This document shows, piece after piece, positions 1 through 11,745 of a stretch of 64,000 nucleotides of DNA; position 1 is the first letter of the stretch; each line of letters opens with the position of its first letter. The stretch is from Alopecurus myosuroides. Its lineage: Eukaryota; Streptophyta; Magnoliopsida; Poales; Poaceae. The stretch spans positions 243,378,833 to 243,442,832 of the forward strand of contig CM054060.1 of NCBI GenBank assembly GCA_028641055.1, given 5' to 3'. Both the position numbers and the translations under genes were made by a program. The notes beneath the pieces were generated by a model. The model was not told the DNA's origin. It made no database searches and saw nothing but the letters and a program-made list of their open reading frames with translations.

Positions 1-736
1 TTGTATTCGTCCGGGTCGCGGTCGAGTGGTCCGAGTAGATGTACTGCATTCCTACTCGGGCAAGAAGTCAATGGAGCCGTTCTGACAAGGGATCCCGCGT
101 ATCCTGCATCCGTACCAGCGTGCGGTTCAACTTACGGAGCGCGTGATTATCCGCGCTACGGCGTGGCTACAGTGTGGTTGGCGCCTGTCAAGTCCTGTCA
201 CTGACAGATGGGACAGGACAGGTCTAGGGGCCTACCCTATCTCACTGACAAGGTGGACAGGTCCCATCTCCGGAACGGCGCGACGACTTCCCGCACCCGC
301 GTCAGCGAGAAGCCGGAGGCGTGCGCTGTCCTGCAGTGGGCATGTCCCATCAAGTGTACCTTATAGTCTTTCTTTATTCGGTTGGGCACCATTATATAAG
401 GTGCCCTACCCCCTCCTGCGCGAGGGACGTTGCGAGAGTTCGCATTTATTACAAGAGACAACACTAGAGCTAGAGAGAACAGCCAAGTGGCTACTCGGCC
501 AAGAGACATACTTACTGTGGCTACTCGGAGATCACACATATAGAGAGAGAGAGGCAGGAGTAGGGGTGTTACCTCCACACGAGGGCCCTGAACCTGGGTA
601 GATCTTGTTGTTTGCATTGCTAGAGATACCTTATGCGCGGCTACTCGCCGTGCGATCCCTCCCTGGATACCTCCAGCGTTTATCGGCCCCAACACTTTAG
701 CCATCCTATGGCACCTGCCGTGATACCACCACGACA
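1..736 (+). repeat. 5' LTR of the Tat-type gypsy element (left end outside window)
   Basis: The right boundary is placed at the CA at 735-736, two bases before a primer-binding-site-like sequence. A TATA box near 393 followed by a C/T-rich leader fits an LTR promoter. The left TG end is not seen, so the LTR probably begins upstream of the window. Small open frames here (1-204, 143-601) look like chance. Confidence 0.7.
393..400 (+). promoter_or_regulatory. TATA box of the gypsy LTR
   Basis: TATATAAG is followed after about 30 bp by C/T-rich sequence, the usual layout of a plant LTR promoter. The transcription start is inferred, not seen. Confidence 0.6.
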
Positions 737-738
737 GT

Positions 739-756
739 TGGCGCCCACTGTGGGGC
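739..756 (+). other. Primer-binding site of the gypsy element
   Basis: TGGCGCCCACTGTGGGGC starts two bases after the LTR end and begins with TGG, as needed to pair with a tRNA 3' CCA. Many grass gypsy elements carry a near-identical string here. I could not match it to a specific tRNA by eye. Confidence 0.6.
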
Positions 757-896
757 TACCAGCAGCGCTGGCTAGAGTTCACATTCGGACGGGACTCGTT
801 TCTGCTACGGGGGAGCGCGTGGTCTGTGGCCTTGTACACAGATTCGGCTCCTTCGACTTCGTCATCGACAACACCGGAGATTTCGGCGGTAGTCCC

Positions 897-2219
897 ATGC
901 CGGCAGGCGGCTCGGTGCTCTCCTTCGGCACGCATATGGTCTACGTCTCCACCGCCGTCATCCGCGAGTTCCAGGAGGAGGTACTCGTCGCGGAAGATCC
1001 TCCTGCTGTACTCGCTGCCCGCGGGAAGCCTTCTGGCTGCTCTGCGGACAGCGTGGAGGTGATGATGACATGCCCGACTATCGATGCCGGGAAAGGCGCG
1101 ACCGTTACCGCGGGAGTCATCGAGGAACCTGCTGGCCCAACTACTGGCCCAAGAGTTCACAAGCCCTACGACGCACCCCACAACATTCCGGGTTACGTGC
1201 CTCCTTCCACGACTACGACGATACCGGCATCCGCCGTGCGTATGGGCATGCCGCGTCCCACCGAGCTTGAGCTCATGACCACGAGGGCGCAACTCGAGCA
1301 GCAGCGTCAAGCGCTACTCGCAGAGACCCAGGAGCTGGAGAAGGTTAGGCTTGAGCTTAACCTAGATCAAAATGAGTACAACAGGGACCACAGCTTTACT
1401 CCTGTGTTTAGGAAGCCTAGCAAGCTAGGCGCTACTCGTTGCAACTTAGGCGCTGAGATGGCAGTAGTTGGTGGGGCTACTAGCCAGTCTGCTAGTTTAG
1501 ACACTGCTACAAGGCCCAAGTATAGTACCCCCGCCAAAAATCTTAGGGCTGCAGAGGAAGTGGCTGCTGAGTTGCCGCATCTCGCTGGCGACGCGCGCGC
1601 TAGGCAGCAGGATAGGCTCAATGAGCTAGTGCTAGAGGCTGCTAGGCAGAACGAGGAGTTCCGGAAAGCCAATCCGGGTGTTGGCGCTTCTCAGGTTGTG
1701 CACTCGCATGCGGTCAGATCTACAGATTAGGCCTCATCACCACTTCCTAGTAGTGAGAGGATCCAGAGTGTGAACTCGGGGAAGAGCAAACAGATGCAGG
1801 TGTACGACCCGGCTGTCGCCGCGAAACAGCGCGCTGTGTCGCGGCAGCCTGGTCAGAAACACAACACTGCAGGAGCAGACTATCAAGCCAATAAAGCTCA
1901 CAACAAGATGCAAGAAGGAGACCAGGCAGGACCTTCTCGGCGTCACGCCGCCCAGCCTAGTCGGCAGAGGACGCAACAGCCAGCGGCAGCACAGCCGCGT
2001 GCGGCTGCGCCAGCAGCCAACCCGGTGGTGCAGCCCGCAGTTGTGCAGGAAAACCGCTACGATGATGGGTACTCGGCGATGGGGCTAGCCGGCTATGCTG
2101 ATCCAAGAGATGTCACCGACCGTCTGGGTGACCGCATGTTGGAGCCCAGTGATGCAAGATACAAGCTAGACCGGATCAATCGGTCTGCGCAGCTCGAGAA
2201 CAGGGGCCACCTGGCCTAG
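897..2219 (+). pseudogene. Gag N-terminal region (broken)
   Basis: One reading frame runs from before the primer-binding site to 2219 with a single stop at 1728-1730. The first ATG after the primer-binding site in this frame is at 897; an ATG at 633 lies inside the LTR and is an unlikely Gag start. The product is rich in Ala, Gln and Pro and has a Glu/Leu/Gln-rich coiled-coil-like stretch around 1270-1370. No catalytic motif is expected. The frame ends at 2217-2219 just before the conserved Gag core, which continues in another frame, so this copy cannot make intact Gag. Assignment rests mainly on position between the primer-binding site and the Gag core. Confidence 0.6.
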
Positions 2220-3475
2220 ATTGCTTTGGTCGCCGCATCATGGAGGAGCCCTCCGTGAACCATTTTCAGCTGGATAGGGGGACCAAGTGCTATGATGGCA
2301 GCACCAAGCCGGAAGACTGGCTAAGCGACTATGTTACCACTGTGCACATTGCAGGCGGCAACCGGAGATGGGATGTGCGGTATGTTCCGCAGATGCTGGA
2401 GGGCCCTGCTCGGACTTGGCTCAACAACTTGCCCAGAGATAGCATCAACTGCTGGCTAGACTTCTCGGAAGCCTTCATCAGCAATTTCACCAGCACGTAC
2501 AAGAGGCCGAATAGGCCGCAACAACTGTCCGCTTGCAAGCAGCGGGAAGAGGAAACTGACCGCGAGTACCTTACTCGGTGGAGCACTTTGAGGAACACCT
2601 GTGAAGGTGTGAATGAGGCCTAGGCCATTACTTGGTTTTCTCAGGGCTGCAGGCATGGCAGCATGTTGTGGCAGAAACTGCAGAGAGAGATGCCGAGTAC
2701 GCTCGCCGAGACGATCAAGATTGCAGATATGTATGCACTCGGTGACCCAACTCAGCCTCTGCTCGATTCTCCTGAGTCGAGAAGGAAGCACCATGAAAGC
2801 AGCAGGCACAATGACTTCAGAAACAAGCGTAGAGGTGACCGCATTGATACTCGGTATGATCCCGAGGAGGTGAATGCTGTGACTACGGCTGCTGGGGGTA
2901 GCCAAAGGCAAAAAACTGCTGGAGCCCAATACGGGCAGAACCAGAATCAGGGCCAAGGCATCAAGAAGCCATACAATGCTCCCCAGCAGGGTAGCGGCAA
3001 TCCGGATCCAGCTCCGAGCTTTATCTTTGAGAAATTGAAGGTTGGGCCATGCAGCTTCCATACTCAGCATCCGAGTAGGCCAGCCAACCACACTACCCGG
3101 CAATGCAGCTGGTGGGACCAAATCAAGAATGAGGACGCTGTTCAGCTGCCTCCTCCTCCTCCTCTGCCACCTGCGAATGCCAATGTGCAGCCTATTCGGG
3201 CAGCTGCTCCCAGGCCTGCAGTGTTTCCGAGAAGGGAGAACGTGAATCAAGTGGCTCAGGGAGCCAACCGCAACTACAACAACGGCAACCGCAACTTCAA
3301 CAACAACAACAACAACCGCAACTACAACAACAACAACAGGAACAACAACAACGGCAACAATGGTGGGGGAGACCGCAACCAGTACCAGGAACACCACGAG
3401 AGCTACATGATCTTCACCACCGAGCCAGCCGACAAGCAGTCACTGCACAGGCATGCGATGGAAGTAAATCAGTGA
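2215..3475 (+). pseudogene. Gag core and C-terminal region (one stop, frame 2)
   Basis: The first part (2240-2623) matches the plant retrotransposon Gag core: an Asp-Trp-Leu helix start, a Leu-Glu-Gly-Pro-Ala-Arg-Thr-Trp-Leu motif and a Phe-Ile-Ser-Asn-Phe segment, which form the capsid shell. A TAG at 2621-2623 interrupts it. The same frame resumes and runs to 3475, with a Cys/His cluster near 3050-3110 (Cys..His..His..Cys, likely nucleic-acid binding) and then an asparagine-rich tail. The protease begins in a different frame overlapping the end of this one. The stop and the frame changes make it non-functional. Confidence 0.8.
3265..3363 (+). repeat. AAC-rich tract coding poly-asparagine in Gag
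   Basis: The sequence is dominated by AAC triplets with interspersed CGC, TAC and GGC, giving an Asn-rich stretch with Arg, Tyr, Phe and Gly. It is a triplet-repeat expansion inside the Gag C-terminus, after the Cys/His cluster. Confidence 0.85.
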
Positions 3476-4218
3476 TCCCAACTGTGCCTCACTACCTGCA
3501 CTGGTGCAACCAAGAGATCACCTGGTCCAGAGCTGATCATCCCAGGGTGATGCCCAACCCGGGTAGCTATGCTCTGGTGGTGGATCCCACCTTATTGGGA
3601 ACTCAGAAGAATGTCAGGTTCAGCAAGGTGCTGATAGACAACGGCAGCAGCATCAACATCATGTACCGAGACACACTGGAGAAGCTTGGCCTTGCCGAGA
3701 ACATGTTGCTACCCAGCAGGACCACATTCCATGGCATTGTGCCGGGAGTATCTTGTGCTCCAATCGGCCGCATCTGGGTGGATGTCTTATTCTGTACCAG
3801 GGAGAACTGCCGCACCGAGAGCCTGCAGTTTGAGGTGGTTGATCTTCAAAGCCCCTACCATGCTCTACTCGGTAGGCCTGCCCTCAGCAAGTTCATGGCC
3901 TCTACCCATGCTGCCTACTTGAAGATGAAGATCCCTGGTCCCAATGGAGTCATCACCATCTCGGGTGATTACAAGCGTTCCTTAGAATGCGCGTCTGCTA
4001 GTTCTCAGCTGGCGGAGTCCATGGTCATTGCTTCCGAGAAGAAGAAGATACACGAGGTGGTGGCTTTGGCACAAGCAGCGCAAGTCGGTGCGCCTGGCAT
4101 GCCGAGTTCCCAGTACGGAACTGCATTCCAGGCGTTCCAGGAGACAAAGAAGGTCCAGGTTGATCCTGAGTTCCCAGACCGTGTTGCCATCATTGGCGCC
4201 AGGTTGGGAGAGAAATAG
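3472..4218 (+). pseudogene. Retrotransposon aspartic protease domain
   Basis: The 247-codon frame has the protease active-site region at 3637 (Leu-Ile-Asp-Asn-Gly-Ser-Ser) and the conserved C-terminal Leu-Leu-Gly-Arg-Pro at about 3868-3885. This enzyme cuts the Gag-Pol polyprotein in the particle. The active site has Asp-Asn-Gly rather than Asp-Thr/Ser-Gly; I have not checked whether that is normal for the clade. The frame ends at a TAG (4216-4218), and the reverse transcriptase follows in the same frame, so a single nonsense change separates them. It overlaps the Gag frame end by four bases. Confidence 0.85.
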
Positions 4219-5467
4219 GAAAGAGAGCTCATCCACTTCCTCCGTGAGAATCGGGATGTCTTTGCATGGTCCAATGAGGATCTGCCGGGCGTCCCGAGGG
4301 AGTTGGTTGAGCACTCCCTGCATGTGCGGCATGACACCAAGCCGGTTAAGCAGGCTATGCGCCGCTTTGGTGACGAGAGGAGGAAAGCTATCGGTGATCA
4401 GATCACCAAGTTGCTGATACACAACTTTATCATGGAGGTATTGCATCCGGATTGGTTAGCCAACCCGGTTATGGTTGAGAAGAAGAAGGAGGACCCCAAG
4501 GCCGATACTGCATGGCGCATGTGCGTGGACTACACCGAACTGAACAAGGCCTGCCCCAAGGATCCATTTCCGCTACCCCGCATAGATCAGGTGATCGATT
4601 CCACTGCTGGTTGTGAGCTTTTGTCTTTCATAGATGCCTACTCTGGTTTCCATCAGATAGCTCTCAACCCGGATGATCAAATAAAGACTGCCTTTATTAC
4701 CCCGTACGGGGCTTATTGCTATCGTGTCATGTGCTTTGGGTTGCGGAATGCTGGGGCTACCTATCAGAGATGCATGCAGAAATGCTTGCATGATCAAATT
4801 GGCAAAAATGTGCAGGTGTACGTAGATGACATTGTCATCAAAACGAATAAACCACATACTCTGCTTAGTGATATTGAGGAAACCTTTGCCAACTTGCGCA
4901 AGTACAAGATGAAGTTGAACCCGACTAAATGCACCTTTGGCGTCCCGGCTGGCAAGCTACTCGGCTTCTTGGTATCCAGTCGGGGCATTGAAGCCAATCC
5001 TTCAAAGATAAAAGCTATAGAGAGCATGTCTTTGCCGAGATCACTGAAGGATGTGCAGAAATTCACTGGATGCCTGGCTTCTCTGAGCCGCTTCCTGGGC
5101 AGAATGGGCGAGAAGGACTTGCCCCTTTATCAATTGATGAAGAAGAGTGACAAGTTTGTCTGGACACCACAAGCTGATGTAGCATTCAAGGAGCTGAAGG
5201 CCATGCTGGGTAGCGCTCCCATCCTGGCTAGTCCGCTACCCAAAGAGCCAATGTTGCTGTATATTGCAGCAACCAACCGAGTAGTCGGTGTAGTGATTGT
5301 GGTGGAAAGAGAAGAGGAAGGCAAGACTGTGCAGCGGCCAGTGTACTATCTCAGTGAGGTGCTATCCAGTTCCAACCAGAACTACCCGCACTACCAAAAG
5401 ATGACTTACGGCGTGTACCTGGGCGCCAAGAAGCTGAAGCACTATTTCCAGGAGCATCCCCATCACA
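4219..5467 (+). pseudogene. Reverse transcriptase and connection domain (gypsy Tat-type)
   Basis: Continues the protease frame directly after the TAG at 4216. The conserved RT blocks are in order: Pro-Val blocks near 4460, Val-Asp-Tyr-X-X-Leu-Asn near 4530, the Phe-Ile-Asp-Ala-Tyr-Ser-Gly block near 4630, and the catalytic Tyr-Val-Asp-Asp at 4819-4830. Thumb and connection sequence runs to about 5460. The enzyme copies element RNA to DNA. The catalytic residues look intact, but the upstream stop and a frameshift near 5461-5470 into the RNase H frame break the polyprotein. Confidence 0.9.
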
Positions 5468-5770
5468 GTGGTGAGTTCTGCTCCCATCTCGGATATCATG
5501 GGTAACAAGGAAGCAAGTGGCAGAATGGCCAAGTGGGCGATCGAGCTAGCCGCGTACACTCCTCTGTACGCGAGAAGAGAGGCCATCAAGTCACAAATTC
5601 TGGCAGATTTTCTAGTGGATTGGGCTGAGGTGCAATATGAGCCTCCCTTGCCTGAAACCAACTACTGGAAGATGCATTTTGATGGCTCCAAAGTAAAGGA
5701 AGGCCTTGGTGCTGGCGTAGTGCTTACGTCACCCAAGCGAGATCAACTCAAGTACATGCTGCAGATTACA
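5468..5770 (+). pseudogene. RNase H domain start, truncated by the neighbouring element
   Basis: After the frameshift the frame continues through the linker and reaches the first RNase H strand (Trp-Lys-Met-His-Phe-Asp-Gly-Ser, about 5669-5692) with its first catalytic Asp, then Gly-Ala-Gly-Val-Val-Leu. It stops matching at about 5770, where a short duplicated filler and then LARD-1 begin. Most of RNase H and the whole integrase are absent. Confidence 0.85.
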
Positions 5771-5791
5771 TGCTGGAGTAGTGCTTACGTC
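5710..5791 (+). repeat. Templated filler at the gypsy/LARD-1 junction
   Basis: The 21 bp at 5771-5791 copy the 21 bp at 5710-5730 with one mismatch (TGCTGG[C/A]GTAGTGC continues identically to TTACGTC). The first copy is part of the RNase H coding sequence. The second sits exactly between the broken gypsy and the LARD-1 LTR and shares GTC with the LTR start. Confidence 0.85.
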
Positions 5792-8700
5792 GCACCCGGA
5801 CTTCTAGAGGATACTCACCGTACGAACTGAACAGTATTTTGGTTGGATTACGGGGCTTAACGGCTCCCGCGTCCCCTTACGGGTAGGCCAGCACTTATGT
5901 GCGACAACCAACCGTTACTGTTCACCGTCGAAAACTATCCCGTAGAAATCAGGATACTTCCATTGACGTACTTCAAAACATACACACATGGTACGTCAAC
6001 GGCATTGGAACAAGTGATATCACAACAGATCTCTACGACACAAAAGATTGAAATAAGTTGCAAATATCTCTCATTAGAGCAGAGATAGCAAATACAATAA
6101 TTCAGAGGACACATGTCCCAACAATACATCAGTACAATACAGCGGAAGCATTCGACATGTCTGAGTACAGACAAGAACCAAATAGGCCTAAGAGGCCGGA
6201 AACGAAAAGACGGAGCCCATCCACGAAGTCTCGGATCCTGCCCGGGTCCGCTATCTACTCGTCAGCAGTCTCGTCATACTCCACGTAGTAGCCACCATGT
6301 AGATCCTCGGAAACGTCGTCTGCGTAAACCACAGCCCCAAAGGGGTCAGTACATAAACGTACTGGCAAGCAAGACTCACATTTCACCAAAGTGTAACCCG
6401 TCAACACCAAGCACAGATGCCTTGGGTTCAACGGAAGAGAGGGGATATAAAAGATGCTGCAACTGGCTGCGCTAACCAACTACAGAGATTCTACCACTTC
6501 CGGCTAACAGAAAGGAGATAAGATCGAGTGTTGTAACCAACTGAAAGATAACTTCAAACAAACCCATCCTGGATCTCGCCCCTTATCCAAAGAAGCAATC
6601 CGAGGATAACTCACACAGTTGAATTAATGATGGTTCAGATTGTTGTGTCAATAATCCTATTACTAGTCAAGTTGTTAATCATTGGGTGAGATTGTGAATC
6701 ATTAGTTTAAGTTGTCCTGAGTACTTGTTAGCCAGTACTTTCACCAAGTAATCCATAACCGCGGAAAACACGGCTTCTCGAGAAGATTATCCCTGCAGGG
6801 TTGCACCAATTTGGCCGTACACGCAAGAATAACCCGCCAGATGGAAAGGCCCTTCCACCAAGCGGGGTACTCTACACAACCAACCATTCTTCGCATCAAG
6901 CCCAAAGCACCTTGGGCGCACGGCTAATCGAGCCCAGAAGAAAATGGACCCTCATAGCACTCTAAGAATGTGTCCCCCTATATGCCGACTACGAAAGTTC
7001 CACCCTGGCCTGGGCTCGCAAAAACATGCATGCGGCAAATGGAAAACACGAACTAAATGAGGCGATTTGGACGAGATGCGAATCAGGTCAAGTTGAGGGG
7101 GGCGCCCATACTCGCTTCCCACATGCGGGTAGTGCGCTCATCATGGATCAGTAGACAAGACCCTTTTCCTATTAGGGTCGACACTAGCAGGCTTCAAAAC
7201 CTCTCATGGGCCTCCTGCCGGTGCCTTATCATCAAATTTATTATTAATAGTAACATTAGCATGATTGATTGATTAAACATCGAACCCCCAGATCATAATG
7301 GAATAGTAACAGAAAGTAACGGGTAACAGACTCGAGCAAAACAACCTAAGCATGCTAGTAAGACACGGGCAACAAGCAATGGTTATAGGTATGGAGGTGA
7401 GGCAATGTCAGGGTTCAGGGTATCATGTGATGGGTTCGTAACAGAAACATCTACTACTAAGGCTAGCAGAAAAGAACGACGGAAAGTATCGGTAACCAAT
7501 GTTGAAAGGAACACAGTGGTTCATGTGAGTGATAACTTGCCTGCAAAACCCAGTAGCCTGGTACTGAGCTAACTCCTTAGAAGGGGTGTCGTAAGAATCG
7601 TCGGTCTCAACGTCGTCGTATATCCGGGAAGAAGCAAACAACCATTGCAGAAAGATAAACAATCAATATAATGGCATAGGTGCACAAACATGGGATGATG
7701 CATGTCAAGTTAATAGATGCATCAAAATAAACTACTTGACAAGATATCACAATTTAATTGGACCCATATGCAATTGGATTGCATATGGAAAAGATCCATT
7801 GCAATAAGTGGAAACAAATGATTTACAAAAGATTATTATGTGAGAGTTGTTAGCATGATGCATGCATGATGACAACAACAAAATAACAATGAATAACAAT
7901 AATAGATGCAAGTGAAAAGGAATTTAACAAGTGTGGAAGTTATTTGTTAAGTTTGGAAAGTTTGGTTACTTAAACATGTCACACAAGTATTTGTTGTTTT
8001 CATCAAGTTAAAGTGTGCAAAACAATTAGCAAAGTTTATATTTGAAAAGAACATCAAATTTTAGTTGGATTACATGTTTCACTTGTTGAAAAAGGATTTC
8101 AAATAAATTATTTATGAATTAAACAAGTTTAAGCAAGAATTAAATGAATTTAACTCAAACATGAACTTATTTGAATTTTTATTTGTTCAAAACATTAAAC
8201 CAATTTCATATTTGAAAAGTTTATACTTTTAGGGTTTGAAAACATATTTTATATGCCCCAAAAGAATTTGTTTTGATCAAGTTATAAATTTAACAATATT
8301 AAATGAATTAAATAAGGTTTAAATTATTTAACCACTTTTAATTATTCAAAACATGAAACAAAATTTATATTTGGAAATAGGGTTTAATTTTGCATGGAAA
8401 ACATATTTCATTTGTGGAAATTGGATTTAAAATGAGCAAGTTATTATTTTGACAATTTTAAATGCAATAATTAAGAAACAGTTGTTTTCAGCAATTTAAA
8501 TTATTTAAAACAGCAAACAAAAATTATATTTGGAAAGTACATCCAATTTTAGTTGGATTACATGTTTTAAATTCTGAAATAGGAGTTAGGATGAATTTAT
8601 TATGAATTAAACAATATTAAACAGGTTTTAATTGAATTTAAAACAAGTTTGAATATTATTTGAATTTTATTTGTTCAAATCATAAATTCAGATGCACATT

Positions 8701-10756
8701 TGAAAAGTTCACACTTTGAAGGTTTGAAAACATATTTTGCATGTCCAAAAATAATTTATTTTGAGCAAATTATAATTTTATCAAATTTAATTGAATTAAA
8801 CAAGTATTAAATTATTTAGGCAAATTAAATTATTCAAACAATGAAACAAATTTTATATTTGAATAGGATATTCAAAATGGTATGGAAAACATGTTTTATT
8901 TGCATTTATTGGATTAATAAATAATTAGTTATGGAATTTATAATTTAGTATTTGAATTATTTAAATTTGAATTTTAAAATGCATTTGTAATTTCCAAAAC
9001 AGTACACAAATTGAATATTTGGAAAGATTAGGAAATTTGGATCAGAAAACACATAAAGTTTTTATTTATTGGATTAACAGAATGAAAGATATTAAAGTTT
9101 GAAATTTTGATTCAAATCTGCTTTTTAAATTGATTTGGAAATTCAGAAATTCGCGCAGAACCTTTTGGTACCGAGGGGTACCCTAACCTCAGCCACTGCC
9201 CTGTGGCCCCTGCGGCCAGCGTGGAGCGTGCACGCACGCGTGGCAGTGGGCGTCGCTGACTGGTGGGCCTTACCGCGCGGTGGCAAAATAACCAAAAAGG
9301 TTTGTGCTTGCGGGGGCTCGAACCCGCAACCACTCGCTGCGCGCACAAGGTGCAGTACCAATGCGCTGTGCTCGCTCAGTTGACAGGGAAACATACGCGG
9401 CGAGGTTAACGTTGCATCGCGAGGTTAACTGAACTTAACTGAAGAACGTTCGTTTCCTCGACAGACTGACAGAGCAGAGTTCGCCGTCGTTGAACCACGG
9501 CCGTGCTCGAAGCGATCGGGTGCGTGGAAGTGCAGAGATGTGCGCGGATACAGGATGCAACGGAGGGAGAGAGGAGGCGACGGGGGAAGCTCACCACCGG
9601 CGTAATCGCAGCAGCGGCCCGACGATGACGATCTGCTGACGACGACGGCGTCCGCGGCGTGGTCGAGGACGGCGGGGAAGATCCACGCGGTCAACCGGGC
9701 GGTTTAGGTGTCTAAACGGGAGAGGGGAGAGAGAGCTTCGGATTCCCGTGGCTAGGTAGGGGTTAGGTAGGCCATGGCGACGGTGGTTGGCTCGGATTCA
9801 GGCCGGCGATCTCCGGTGAACAGACAGAGAGAAGGATCGCGTCGGGGAAGAAGCAGAAAGGCGGCGGCGGGCGATGAGGGAGCGGAAACCTAGGGCTAGG
9901 GGGTTGGTGCCAGGGGGCTAGGGGGCTAAATAGAGGTGCGGAAGCTAGGGTTGGCCGCCGGAGTCGCCGCGGGGGTGCGGTGGCGCCGGCCGATGCGCTG
10001 CCGTACGGGGGCGTGATGAAAAGCACGAAGTTCAAAGCGGTACGCGGGGTTTTAGTTGGGCTGGGCTGGCGCGCGGTAGATAGATTGGGCTGGGTTAGGT
10101 TTGTAGGTTTTGTTTCTTTTTTATTTTTCCTTTCTGTTTTTTTTTTGTAGCTTTTGCTTTTGGACTAAAAACATAGGTTTTTGTTTATAGAAAAATTTGG
10201 AAAAATTTGGATAAGTTCCTTAGGTGAAAAGCAAACATTTGGTAGCTTTTGTTTTCAAAATTTTAAATGTTTGCTTGCTGTTTAAAATTGAACCAAAATT
10301 GGTTGAAAATCCAATATTAATTAATGTGATAAAAACAAGGCATTTTCAATAGGGTTTCCCCTAGGGTTTAGAATGATTTAAGGAATTCCAATTAGTGGTG
10401 AACTTCATGGATTCAAAAAGGTACTCATTTTGAGAATTGATTTGAAGTTGAAATGATTTTAGAATTATTTGATTGGATTAATGGCTTGATTAAACCAACA
10501 ATTTGATGAGTGCTCAACATGGAATAAAATGGTTGTTGTTACTTGTTATTTTTATTCCAAAAGTTGTAACAGATCAAGTATGAAAACATTGTTTGAATAA
10601 AGTTTGGATTTGAGTTGTGAAAACAGTGGAAAACAAATGCAACAAATAAGAAACAAATGCAAACAACAGGGAAACAATATGATGACATGATGCAATACTT
10701 TAATAACAAGAAAACAAACATTCTAAATGGTAGGTTTTCATACTTGGGTTGTTACA
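5788..10756 (-). repeat. LARD-1 3' LTR (left copy)
   Basis: Matches 11748-16730 end to end. Its outer edge begins GTCGCACCC but lacks the expected terminal T (C at 5788), consistent with a repair junction and not a clean insertion. Small open frames inside it (6058-6475, 9112-10035 and others) recur in the other LTR and are not genes. The part at about 7700-9100 is very A/T-rich and 9150-10080 is G/C-rich. Confidence 0.93.
9310..9327 (-). other. tRNA-like T-arm / B-box in LARD-1 LTR (left copy)
   Basis: On the - strand GCGGGTTCGAGCCCCCGC forms a T-arm-like stem with a TTCGAGC loop and contains GGTTCGAGCCC, one base from the RNA polymerase III B-box consensus. I see no full cloverleaf, so this is not called a tRNA gene. 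The same string is at 15270-15287. Confidence 0.45.
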
Positions 10757-10760
10757 AAAC

Positions 10761-10770
10761 GCCCCCCCTT
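10761..10770 (-). other. LARD-1 polypurine tract
   Basis: On the - strand AAGGGGGGGC lies four bases before the TGTAACA start of the 3' LTR. It is the expected plus-strand priming tract and fixes the element orientation. Confidence 0.8.
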
Positions 10771-11100
10771 GAAGGAATCGCGCCCCGAGATTCCTACTGA
10801 GAAAAGAAAAGGTCCAGAAACTTCTTGGGTAGATGTCAGGGAATTAGTAAACCACCGGAACATTTTCAATTGAAGGAAGAGGTTTTTGTACTGAGGTTGT
10901 ATAGCTGGATAGAACTTGATTCAAATGAATAGACTATCTGGCTAGAATGGTGGAACAGGGTTATTGACATCAATGCAACACCAAGAATAACATCAATGTC
11001 AGAATCATCAACATGAGAGTAACGAGGAATAAGTGGCCTCCCATTAGAATTGGATTGTTCTTACTTATCTTGGAAGTCAACATTTGAGATCCCGGGGGGG

Positions 11101-11235
11101 GGGAACAGAGATTTGATTGCTTAGTGGAACCACATCTAGGTTGTTTGTTGTGGAAAGGATTGTTGATACAAAGGAATGTGATGCTCCGGTATCAAATAAC
11201 ACTTTAACTGGATAAGAGTTTACGAGGAATTTTGA
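11101..11235 (-). pseudogene. Retropepsin remnant inside LARD-1
   Basis: Read on the - strand after a stop at 11236-11238, this stretch encodes a protease-like segment with Val-Leu-Phe-Asp-Thr-Gly-Ala-Ser-His-Ser-Phe-Val-Ser. That is the active-site region of Ty3/gypsy proteases, with the catalytic Asp-Thr-Gly retained. It is about 45 codons and then runs into the G10 homopolymer and stops. It shows that LARD-1 derives from a coding gypsy ancestor that lost gag-pol. The Ala-Ser-His-Ser-Phe form is typical of chromovirus-like gypsy proteases, from general knowledge. Confidence 0.75.
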
Positions 11236-11732
11236 TTAGACGCCGGTAGAAGAATTGAATTGGAAAACAACAACAAGATTTCAACGGACGACAAGGATGT
11301 TGAGAAGAACATGATATCAACATCGGGGAAAACGAGATCAAAACTCCTGAGGTACTATGGAAAACCCATCCGGGCTTCTAAAGGATCAATAGCTACTGCT
11401 TAAGGAATAGAGGATCTGCTTCCGGGGCTTACACGCCTCCGTTCTCAATCGTGAGTAGGCAACATGATAAATCATGTCACAACCACCTCCATTCCTATGA
11501 TCTAGTAGATATAACCATCCTAGAGAAACCAGCATTCGTGAAATCCTAACTTGAAAGATTAGATGAGAAGGGAGAAATCAACGTTGCACTTCCTTACCAG
11601 AAAAGGGTGGGTGGGTGGGGAAAGAAGAAAAATGGCAGAATTCCTACTCTCACGTTTTATTTTTCCTATATAGCTACAAAATAGTTTCTAGACTCAACTG
11701 CGACCAGTAAAAAGGGATCCTACAGGCAGACA

Positions 11733-11745
11733 GGCTCTGATACCA
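11733..11745 (-). other. LARD-1 primer-binding site
   Basis: On the - strand TGGTATCAGAGCC starts two bases after the LTR end (11748). It is the usual initiator-methionine tRNA primer site of plant LTR elements. Confidence 0.88.

Larger units (their letters stand above)
1..5787 (+). mobile_element. Ty3/gypsy (Tat-type) retrotransposon, truncated in RNase H
   Basis: The order is partial 5' LTR, primer-binding site, Gag, aspartic protease, reverse transcriptase and the start of RNase H, which is the Ty3/gypsy order on the + strand. The rest of RNase H, the integrase and the 3' LTR are missing; the element stops near 5770 against a different element. Gag changes frame near 2215, protease starts in a third frame at 3472, and RNase H shifts frame again near 5465. 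In-frame stops lie at 1728, 2621 and 4216. The RT sequence resembles the plant Tat/Retand clade; that clade call is from memory of the family, not an alignment. Confidence 0.9.

Noticed and set aside
237..704. 155-codon - strand frame in the gypsy LTR
   Set aside because: Lies wholly in LTR regulatory sequence opposite the TATA box; no domain.
2456..3397. 313-codon - strand frame with Val-rich product
   Set aside because: It is the antisense of the Gag frame; the Val runs are the complement of the AAC repeat.
4213..4224. Programmed readthrough of the TAG between protease and RT
   Set aside because: Other stops and frameshifts in the same element make a random nonsense mutation simpler; no structured readthrough context is visible.
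6058..6479. Small protein genes repeated at 12018-12439
   Set aside because: They are the same LTR sequence seen twice, open on both strands, without a recognisable domain.
9310..9327. A tRNA gene on the - strand
   Set aside because: Only the T-arm and B-box are tRNA-like; I could not fold D and anticodon arms or find a matching acceptor stem partner upstream.
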